This document shows positions 1-5,782 of a DNA stretch of 15,573 nucleotides, piece after piece. The position numbers and the translations under genes were made by a program. Each line of letters opens with the position of its first letter. Position 1 is the first letter of the stretch. The DNA is from Gammaproteobacteria bacterium (lineage in GTDB: Bacteria > Pseudomonadota > Gammaproteobacteria > UBA9214), in the NCBI GenBank assembly GCA_029859555.1, contig JAOUCV010000017.1, positions 1 to 15,573 of the forward strand. Direction: 5' to 3'. Under the pieces are notes generated by a model. The model saw nothing but the letters and a program-made list of their open reading frames with translations. It made no database searches and had not been told where the DNA came from.

Positions 1-972
1 CTCCCAGAAGTGGGTTTCCCCACGGTCGTGATGATCAGCCTGTCGACCGATTTCGATGAAGAACCAGCTGGTGAAGGCCGTCGAGTTATCCCATGAGTGA
101 CGGTAGTCAATTGGCTGGCCTTTTTCACGTATCAGACCGTAGTGCTCCATGTAGTTGAGTGCTTCCAGTTCAAAGTTCGAAATGAACCAGATGATGGCAA
201 GGCAACCAAGACCAACCCAGCCGCCTGCAAACCAGAACAGGAACAGCGTCGGCAAGCTCATGGCGTAGCCACGCAACCAGCGATTCTCCCAGGTGATGAA
301 AGGCTTATTCATGCGTTCAAGGCGTTGTTTCTCCATCCGGTAGAGGAAGCGGGACTGCCCGATACCAGCCAGCGGATAGTGGCGCCACAGACTGCGTCCA
401 CGCGGAGAGGTTGCAGGATCATCCTCGTGAGCCAGTTCCAGATGGTGGTTATAGACATGTGCATAACTGAAGTGTGATTTACCACTCAGTCCCATCATCA
501 GGCGTGAAATAACGAAGGTGAAACCCTTGGTATGGCTAAGTTCGTGACCGTAGATAATACCAATACCGGCAAAGATACCGGATGATATGGCCGCGCCTAC
601 GAGGTTCAGACCGGTAATGCCGTTTTGATAGGGCAGGATGCCAAACAGCATGTGATCAAAGCCGGCACTCAGCGGGACACCGCTAGTGTACTGGTAGATT
701 CGCCATGCAATCGCCAACTGCAGCAGTACGAAAACACCCAGCATTGAATACATCACAGCGTTCTGCAGCCAGGCAATTCCCATGGTTTCACCGTTCTTGT
801 CACTTCCGGCGCCTGATGACTGAAAACGCATCAGGGTATCTATAACGACACCAACGCCCAGCAACAGCAATCCGACCCACGAGAACATGCCACCAGCCAG
901 TACGCCCAGCATCGCAACGATAATAAGTATCGGTGCAAACCAGTACCTGGCATTTATCATCAGTTTCTTCAT
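1..972 (-). CDS. alkB: AlkB-type alkane/alkyl-group hydroxylase (membrane di-iron), 3' end beyond window
   Basis: This integral-membrane non-haem di-iron protein resembles alkane 1-monooxygenase, which hydroxylates terminal carbons using rubredoxin or ferredoxin electrons. 324 codons are open to the window edge, so the C-terminus is missing. Hydrophobic stretches lie at about residues 10-45, 73-90, 122-142, 240-265 and 298-310. The histidine boxes are HELSH (143-147), HVYNHH (172-177), NYMEHYGL (273-280, very AlkB-like) and QADHH (311-315). In classical AlkB the last box is LQRHxDHH. Here the first His is replaced by Gln and the flanking residues differ, so this is a divergent member whose substrate is unknown. 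The start is ATG 972, preceded by a strong GGAGGTGA (978-985) at 5-nt spacing. No rubredoxin or ferredoxin gene is visible nearby. It could be another fatty-acid-desaturase-superfamily hydroxylase rather than an alkane enzyme. Confidence 0.8.
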   Translation of the reverse strand, partial: MKKLMINARYWFAPILIIVAMLGVLAGGMFSWVGLLLLGVGVVIDTLMRFQSSGAGSDKNGETMGIAWLQNAVMYSMLGVFVLLQLAIAWRIYQYTSGVPLSAGFDHMLFGILPYQNGITGLNLVGAAISSGIFAGIGIIYGHELSHTKGFTFVISRLMMGLSGKSHFSYAHVYNHHLELAHEDDPATSPRGRSLWRHYPLAGIGQSRFLYRMEKQRLERMNKPFITWENRWLRGYAMSLPTLFLFWFAGGWVGLGCLAIIWFISNFELEALNYMEHYGLIREKGQPIDYRHSWDNSTAFTSWFFIEIGRQADHHDRGETHFWE

Positions 973-977
973 CTATG

Positions 978-985
978 TCACCTCC
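978..985 (-). promoter_or_regulatory. Strong Shine-Dalgarno of the AlkB-like gene
   Basis: On the minus strand this reads GGAGGTGA, 5 nt before ATG 972. It fixes the start of the hydroxylase gene and suggests efficient translation. Confidence 0.8.
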
Positions 986-1268
986 AACTCGTTAAATCTC
1001 AATTGTTTACCCGCCACATGGCGATATTCCGTTTTGCAACTTTCTTCACCTGCACAGCAATCAGTTATTTCCCCCGCCTGTAAATAACGAATCCGTAATC
1101 AAACTTATACGCTAGGCAATAAATCGTAAATACGGGATACCACGTGATTTTCATATGCAGAAAACAGCGGATGACAACAGCAGCTGTGTAATAGAGGTAC
1201 TTATTGCGTATTGCCGCTGTCTGCTCTGCCGACGGATTTACTTAACCAGTCGACATACCTAAACGTAA

Positions 1269-1304
1269 ATACGTATTAATACGTATTAATACGTATTAAT
1301 ACGT
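1269..1304. repeat. Tandem 10-bp repeat of palindrome ATACGTAT (three full copies plus partial)
   Basis: The 10-bp unit acgtattaat is repeated exactly three times from 1271 to 1300 and is followed by acgt. It contains the 8-bp palindrome ATACGTAT at 1269-1276, 1279-1286 and 1289-1296, and ATACGT at 1299-1304. The 10-bp period places each copy on about the same helical face, as expected for cooperative operators. It lies about 300 bp upstream of the AlkB-like start. One more ATACGTAT occurs in the divergent promoter region at 5616-5623. Function is inferred; a simple slipped-strand repeat is the alternative. Confidence 0.75.
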
Positions 1305-1392
1305 GAACTGGATCGGTAGATTCCGGCGACAACCGGGAATATGAATAACGGCGCTAACAGCAAACAACAGCCGCTAGCTGCCCACTGGCATT

Positions 1393-1404
1393 TACAGCGC
1401 TGTA
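1393..1404. repeat. Perfect 12-bp palindrome TACAGCGCTGTA
   Basis: This perfect dyad lies 23 bp beyond the stop codon of the response-regulator gene. It has no room for a loop and no following T-tract on the minus strand, so it fits a dimeric protein-binding site better than an intrinsic terminator. Its role is unknown. Confidence 0.5.
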
Positions 1405-1427
1405 CAGGTGGTAACCGGGAGTGTGAT

Positions 1428-2045
1428 TTACTGGTCCAGGTTTTCGGCAAGTAAAGCAATGCGCACGATATCCGACAGCGATTTCGCCTTCAGCTTCACC
1501 TTGATACTGGCACGGTGCAGCTCTACGGTACGAAAGCTTATGAACAGCTCGTCGGCAATCTGCTTGTTGCGCTTGCCGGCCACCAGACCTTCCATAACCT
1601 GACGCTCCCTGCGCGACAAACTGGCGAGACGCTCAACTGCCTGTTTTCGTGATTCAACGTTACAACGGCTGCGGGCTTCATTACTCAGGCACTGCTGTAT
1701 TCGCTCCAGCAGATCCTCGCTGTCAATAGGTTTTTCTACAAAATCACTGGCGCCATTCTTCATGGCTTGCACTGCGATCGCTATATCGGCATGCCCGGTA
1801 ACGATGATTACCGGGATCTCCACCTTTCTCTCGCGCAACGCCAGCTGCAGCTCCAGACCACCCATGTCCGGCATACAGACATCCAGCAGCAGACAGCCAG
1901 GCCCAAGGCGCTCCAGCGCATCCAGTAATGCCGCGGCGGTTTCAAAGCTTTCCGATTTCAGACCAACCGACTTGGTGAGAAAACGCAGCGCTTTGCGTAC
2001 CGGCTCTTCGTCGTCAACTATATAGACTGTCTGCCCGGTATCCAT
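1428..2045 (-). CDS. FixJ-type response regulator (receiver + LuxR-family HTH)
   Basis: This 205-aa transcription factor is the likely partner of the kinase encoded just upstream. The receiver domain spans residues 5-120: acidic pair D11/D12, phospho-acceptor D55 in LLLDVCMPD, T83 in IIVTGHAD and K105 in VEKP. A short linker leads to a LuxR/GerE helix-turn-helix at about 143-197 (LSRRERQVMEGLVAGKRNKQ, then IADELFISFRTVELHRASI). Domain order and length match FixJ/StyR/TodT-type regulators. The ATG start lies 9 bp after the kinase stop codon, so the two genes are co-transcribed. Phosphorylation would promote dimerisation and DNA binding. Targets are unknown; the palindromic motifs upstream of the AlkB-like gene and of the sigma-54 activator are candidates. 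Confidence 0.92.
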   Translation of the reverse strand: MDTGQTVYIVDDEEPVRKALRFLTKSVGLKSESFETAAALLDALERLGPGCLLLDVCMPDMGGLELQLALRERKVEIPVIIVTGHADIAIAVQAMKNGASDFVEKPIDSEDLLERIQQCLSNEARSRCNVESRKQAVERLASLSRRERQVMEGLVAGKRNKQIADELFISFRTVELHRASIKVKLKAKSLSDIVRIALLAENLDQ

Positions 2046-2054
2046 TTGGTATGC

Positions 2055-4061
2055 CTAGTTATTTACTGCCGGCAGGCTGAAACGGAAAGTTGCCCCATCC
2101 TGTTCATTGCGCCAGGCCGAAAGTTGACCGCCATGCGCCTCGACAATGGAACGTGTAATCGCCAGCCCCATGCCCATGCCCGCCGGTTTTGTTGTAAAGA
2201 ACGGCTGGAATATTTGCTCAAGGTCCTGGTCACTTATCCCGGGCCCGCAATCGACAACCTCGCACTGTAACATGCGCGCCTCTGTCATCGATGTGCGAAT
2301 CGTCAGCTTGCGCTTGTGTTGCTCTGTCTCCTGCAGCGCTTCGATAGCATTGTGTACCAGGTTCAGCATCACCTGTTCAACAAGAATGCGATCACCAACA
2401 GTAGCGGGTAGCGACTCGCACAGCTCCAGCTTGACAGGCAGGCTGTGCCAGCGTGATTCTACCTCCACCAGGTGCACAACGGTGCGCACCAGTTCGTTCA
2501 GTTCGATACGTATGTGTTGCATTTCATCGTTGCGCACGAAATCGCGCAATCGCACTATGATCTCCCGTGCGCGGCTGGCCTGCTCTCTGATATCGGTCAA
2601 CGAGCCGAGGATTTCGTCGCGATCACCGGTATTTGACTTCAGCATTTTGATGCAGCCTGTGCTGAGTCCCGCGATAGCCGTCAACGGCTGGGCCAGTTCG
2701 TGTGCAATCTGGCTGCTCATTTCTCCCATGGTGGTTACCCTCGACACGTGTGCCAGTTCCATCATGTGTTTTCTTTCGCGTCCCTCAATCTTTTTACGTT
2801 CCGTGATATCGGTGAATACACCCAGGCAACCGAGATATCCCTTTTCGGGATCGATGATCTGTTTCGGTGAGGTCAAAGTATAAATCTTGTTACCACTCTT
2901 GGTTAGCCAGGCAGTTTCATAACGCGCTACTTCACCGGCCTTTTGAGGGTTCGACATGCATTTATGAATAGCTTCCCTGTAATCGTCGTGCACAAAGTCC
3001 AGCAGGTGTTTGTTGGCAACTTCATCACTCGTGTAACCGAACATGCGGCAGAAACTGTCATTCACAAAAGTAATACGGTGCTGGTCATCGGTCAGCGCCA
3101 GCGCTTCACTCATGGCCTGCACCAGTTCACGGTAGCGCTGTTCGCTAGTGCGCAACGCCTCTTCTGCCTTGCTGCGGTCCTGGTCGGCACGCACCTTGGC
3201 GGTAACATCCTGGAGCATTACAGTCGCACCCAGTCGCCCGGACCGGTCCACCATCGAAGAAACCACCAACTCGACAAAACGCACCGTGCCAACGACTTTG
3301 CTGATATCAAACACTTCCGGGGAACGCTGGCGCGCCGGTGCCACGCACTGCGCAATGGTATCTTTCAATACCTGCCGTTCCGCGGCTGGAAAGAAATCAG
3401 CCAGTGACGTCCCCAGTGCCTCACGTTCGGTAATATTGAGTATCTGGCCGGCACGCCAGTTAAGACCCAGCACCGCACCCTGAATATCGACATTGAGCAC
3501 ACCGATCGGCACATGTTCGAGCAAACTATCGAAGTAACGTGCTATCTGTGGCTGTTCGCGGCGCACCTCAACCAGACGTTTCTGCGCCGCGGCAACGGAA
3601 CCGCGGTAGCTACGACGCGTCTTCGTTCGCCTGACGGTCTCCAGCAGTGCAGCGGGCAGTTCCTCCAGTTCCCCCGTCGACCAGGGCATCACGTCATTAC
3701 TGACGAAAGGCGCAAACTTCAGGGCTTGCTTGAGATGTTCGTGGCGTTCCGGCTCAGTCAGAATTACTATCGGGATATCCTTGCCCATGGAATTAATGCG
3801 CTGGGCAATACGCACCGGTTCCTTTAGCTGTACACCCAGCACCAGGGCATCGGTCGCGCTCTTGAGCAATTGCAGTTCATAGAACATCTGGTTGGCACTG
3901 GTCATTTCGTGAAAACACAGCTGCTCCATGTCCGCAACGGTCAGCAGCTCGCTCACCCCGGGACCGACACTCAGCAAAATGACATTGCCGACGGATTCCG
4001 TACCCTCTTGATCTGTTATCACAGCGGAACCGGATCGGGGCAAGAGTTTCTCGATTGCCAT
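2055..4061 (-). CDS. PAS-PAS sensor histidine kinase (FixL/StyS-like) with degenerate receiver-like N-terminus
   Basis: This is a 668-aa kinase, probably cytoplasmic because no transmembrane segment is evident. Residues about 25-145 look like a receiver fold, but where the phospho-Asp is expected the sequence reads DALVLGV, so it is probably not phosphorylated. PAS domains follow at about 173-290 and 303-425, the second ending in the FTDITERK PAC signature. The dimerisation/phosphotransfer helix has the H-box IAHELAQPLTAI with H454, as in FixL/DctB-type kinases. The ATPase domain shows an N-box around N567/N571, DCGPGIS (604-610) and GMGMGLAI (628-635). The ATG is 1 bp after the stop of the acyl-CoA dehydrogenase-like gene, within GGGAGACTGAGATG. 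The ligand is unknown. No haem-binding signature could be assigned, so redox or small-molecule sensing are both possible. Confidence 0.92.
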   Translation of the reverse strand: MAIEKLLPRSGSAVITDQEGTESVGNVILLSVGPGVSELLTVADMEQLCFHEMTSANQMFYELQLLKSATDALVLGVQLKEPVRIAQRINSMGKDIPIVILTEPERHEHLKQALKFAPFVSNDVMPWSTGELEELPAALLETVRRTKTRRSYRGSVAAAQKRLVEVRREQPQIARYFDSLLEHVPIGVLNVDIQGAVLGLNWRAGQILNITEREALGTSLADFFPAAERQVLKDTIAQCVAPARQRSPEVFDISKVVGTVRFVELVVSSMVDRSGRLGATVMLQDVTAKVRADQDRSKAEEALRTSEQRYRELVQAMSEALALTDDQHRITFVNDSFCRMFGYTSDEVANKHLLDFVHDDYREAIHKCMSNPQKAGEVARYETAWLTKSGNKIYTLTSPKQIIDPEKGYLGCLGVFTDITERKKIEGRERKHMMELAHVSRVTTMGEMSSQIAHELAQPLTAIAGLSTGCIKMLKSNTGDRDEILGSLTDIREQASRAREIIVRLRDFVRNDEMQHIRIELNELVRTVVHLVEVESRWHSLPVKLELCESLPATVGDRILVEQVMLNLVHNAIEALQETEQHKRKLTIRTSMTEARMLQCEVVDCGPGISDQDLEQIFQPFFTTKPAGMGMGLAITRSIVEAHGGQLSAWRNEQDGATFRFSLPAVNN

Positions 4062-4062
4062 C

Positions 4063-5262
4063 TCAGTCTCCCAGTATCGGTAACCCCAACAGCGTACGTC
4101 CGGTCCATATACGCAACAAATCCGTGGTCGGTGCCATCACATGGGCGGCGCGCGCGTCACGCAACAACTGGTGTAACCTGGAGCCTTGCCGATAGGCCAT
4201 ACCACCCGTCAGGGTCATCACTTCATTGACCATGTTTACGGCACATTCGGCAACCTCGGCCTTGGTGGCGAACACCGCCGGCAAGGCATCAGGGTCACCG
4301 GCGTCAAAACTGGCAGCAGCGTGATAAGTCAGCCGGCGGGTGCGCTCCAGCATCGCCCACAAGGTACCCAGCCGGTGCTGCAGCACCTGAACCCGGGCCA
4401 GGCTCGAACCACTGTCTGAATAGTGGCGCTTGATGAGATGATTGCGCGCAATTTCCAGCGCGGCACTGGCAATGCCCATGTAGGCACCCGACATCGCCAT
4501 CAGGAAGTACGGCGCTACCACCTGGAATACGTACCAGATCTGGTCACCCTCTTCGCCCAGCAGGTCACTCCGGGGCACCATCACATTATCCAGCTCCAGG
4601 GCGCACGACGAGTTACCGCGCATACCCAGACCATTCCAGGGCTCACCCCAGCTCAGGCCTTTCGCATCATTGCTCACCACAATGCAGGAAAATTGCCCCA
4701 CCGGTGCATCCGGATCAGCCGCGACCGTGGATATCACGTACGAGTCTGCATAACCGCCATTGGTAACAAAGGTCTTGCCACCGTTCACCTGGTACATATC
4801 TGAAGACACCGCTTCAAGCTGCGTGTGCGGCACGTAGAAGTGGGAACCGGTACCGACCTCACTCAGCGATAGCGTCGTCAGATGCTTGCCTTCGATAATC
4901 GGCAGCAGGTAACGTTCATGCTGGTCCGGGGTAGCCTTGGCGGAAAGCACCGCAGAACCAACGCAATGCATACCGAAACACATCGCCGTCGAGGCACATT
5001 CCTGACCGAGAATTTCACACACTTGCGTAAGCGCAAACGATCCTTGCCCAAGCCCGCCCAGCATCTCAGGCACCGTCAGGCCACCAAGCCCCGCCTGCTG
5101 CAATGCACGGATACCCGCTTCCGGCCAGCTGGCATTCTGGTCAACAGACTGGGCATTGGGCGCCACAACGTCCCGGGTGATTTCCTGTACCCGCTCCAGG
5201 ATGGAGCCCAGTTCCTGTGGGTAACCCCGTTTTTGTTTTTTCGTGCTATCTGATGGAAACAT
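4063..5262 (-). CDS. Acyl-CoA dehydrogenase-like flavoprotein, possibly non-classical
   Basis: This 399-aa FAD protein has the acyl-CoA dehydrogenase fold. Family motifs, numbered from the ATG at 5262, include LSLSEVGTGS, the KTFVTNGGYADSYVIS strand, GMRGNSS, the QVLQHRLG FAD/dimer motif and RDARAAHVMAPTTD near the C-terminus. Two oddities stand out. At the position of the SCAD/MCAD catalytic Glu (YEGT) the residue is Ala (VMAPT), as in isovaleryl-CoA dehydrogenase. Yet the alternative Glu of the isovaleryl type is not evident in the matching helix (VVAPYFLMAMSGAYMG). It may be a classical enzyme with a displaced base, or a redox/monooxygenase relative. ATG 5262 is preferred over the upstream GTG at 5310 because ggcaagg (5271-5277) lies 8 nt before it and the length fits. 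It is the first gene of the operon with the kinase and regulator. Confidence 0.85.
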   Translation of the reverse strand: MFPSDSTKKQKRGYPQELGSILERVQEITRDVVAPNAQSVDQNASWPEAGIRALQQAGLGGLTVPEMLGGLGQGSFALTQVCEILGQECASTAMCFGMHCVGSAVLSAKATPDQHERYLLPIIEGKHLTTLSLSEVGTGSHFYVPHTQLEAVSSDMYQVNGGKTFVTNGGYADSYVISTVAADPDAPVGQFSCIVVSNDAKGLSWGEPWNGLGMRGNSSCALELDNVMVPRSDLLGEEGDQIWYVFQVVAPYFLMAMSGAYMGIASAALEIARNHLIKRHYSDSGSSLARVQVLQHRLGTLWAMLERTRRLTYHAAASFDAGDPDALPAVFATKAEVAECAVNMVNEVMTLTGGMAYRQGSRLHQLLRDARAAHVMAPTTDLLRIWTGRTLLGLPILGD

Positions 5263-5270
5263 ATCGTGTA

Positions 5271-5277
5271 CCTTGCC
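5271..5277 (-). promoter_or_regulatory. Ribosome binding site deciding the acyl-CoA dehydrogenase-like start
   Basis: On the minus strand this reads ggcaagg, 8 nt before ATG 5262. The longer candidate start (GTG 5310) has no purine-rich tract at a suitable distance. Confidence 0.5.
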
Positions 5278-5334
5278 GGTGTTCTCGCTACAACAGCTGC
5301 TTTTTCGCACAGTTAGCTGAGACTGATCACGTTT

Positions 5335-5364
5335 TAGAGTGACTCCAGTCTTGAGTGTACTCTA
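5335..5364. repeat. Imperfect inverted repeat upstream of the acyl-CoA dehydrogenase-like gene
   Basis: The arms TAGAGTGACTC and GAGTGTACTCTA flank a 7-nt centre, with one unpaired base and one mismatch. It lies 73 bp before the ATG at 5262. It may be an operator or a hairpin in the 5' leader. The sequence alone does not decide which. Confidence 0.4.
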
Positions 5365-5615
5365 GCATGCCACAGCAGCTGGCACTCGCGCGCGCGGCTG
5401 CATCTACAAACCATAATAGCCACGGAGCAGAATCCATGCCAATCACAAAGCCCGGGCAAGCTTGTAGACAGACACACAGACGCAACTCTATCGATACACC
5501 CGAATGACAAAGTGCGACCCCTGATAAACGCTCTTATATTATTGATTTTAGTGGATATACAACCAATTCAACGACGCATGCTACAGGTAACGGAGTTGCA
5601 GTAATTTTAGTAGTA

Positions 5616-5623
5616 ATACGTAT
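5616..5623. promoter_or_regulatory. Isolated copy of the ATACGTAT palindrome
   Basis: The 10-mer TAATACGTAT at 5614-5623 is identical to a permutation of the tandem repeat unit at 1271-1300. It lies about 160 bp upstream of the sigma-54 activator start. The shared motif in the two regulatory regions of this locus suggests a common DNA-binding protein. The FixJ-type regulator is one candidate. Confidence 0.4.
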
Positions 5624-5782
5624 GTTTTCCCGGTACACGCTGTTCCACACTGTGTCACATGAAATACACAACGTTTCAGTCGTATGACAATCGAGAAAAC
5701 ACTGGCACGAAAGAACCACCTGGTCGGACCATCTACACAAAATCTGCAGCGGACGCTAAAACCGGATTAAAGGTACATTTTT

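Larger units (their letters stand above)
986..1427. other. Intergenic regulatory region between alkB-like gene and response regulator
   Basis: No credible gene is seen here. The region is AT-richer than its neighbours. It holds the ATACGTAT tandem array (1269-1304), CGTAAATACG at 1125-1134 and again at 1264-1273 (the second overlaps the array), an interrupted inverted repeat (1320-1340, ATTCCGG / CCGGGAAT) and a perfect 12-bp palindrome (1393-1404). It should contain the promoter of the AlkB-like gene and the transcription end of the response-regulator operon. I could not identify a convincing -35/-10 or -24/-12 promoter on the minus strand. Confidence 0.6.
5263..5782. other. Divergent intergenic region between acyl-CoA dehydrogenase-like operon and sigma-54 activator
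   Basis: These 520 bp carry no gene that I can support. They must hold the promoters of both divergent units. Visible elements are an imperfect inverted repeat at 5335-5364, a copy of ATACGTAT at 5616-5623, and TGTTCC followed by ACACTGTGT at 5641-5655. Base composition shifts to AT-rich from about 5520. No complete -24/-12 promoter was found. Confidence 0.6.

Noticed and set aside
97..477. Plus-strand 126-codon reading frame
   Set aside because: It lies antisense to the AlkB-like gene, whose histidine boxes and membrane segments are clearly coding. The antisense product shows no recognisable domain.
887..1087. Plus-strand 66-codon frame across the alkB-like start
   Set aside because: No ribosome binding site or family resemblance was seen. 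It overlaps the N-terminus and Shine-Dalgarno of the AlkB-like gene on the other strand.
1386..1401. TGGCAT...GCGCT resembling a -24/-12 promoter on the plus strand
   Set aside because: GG and GC spacing is right, but the elements are weak and no plus-strand gene lies downstream.
5263..5310. 16-residue N-terminal extension of the acyl-CoA dehydrogenase-like protein from GTG 5310
   Set aside because: There is no ribosome binding site before GTG 5310, while ATG 5262 has a well-placed one and gives a normal family length.
5703..5718. Possible sigma-54 promoter beginning TGGCACG
   Set aside because: The -24 element matches perfectly, but the -12 position reads AACC rather than TTGC, so it is not a credible RpoN promoter.
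5534..5740. Minus-strand 68-codon frame in the divergent intergenic region
   Set aside because: The Cys-rich sequence has no recognisable family, no convincing ribosome binding site and AT-rich composition. It most likely arises by chance.
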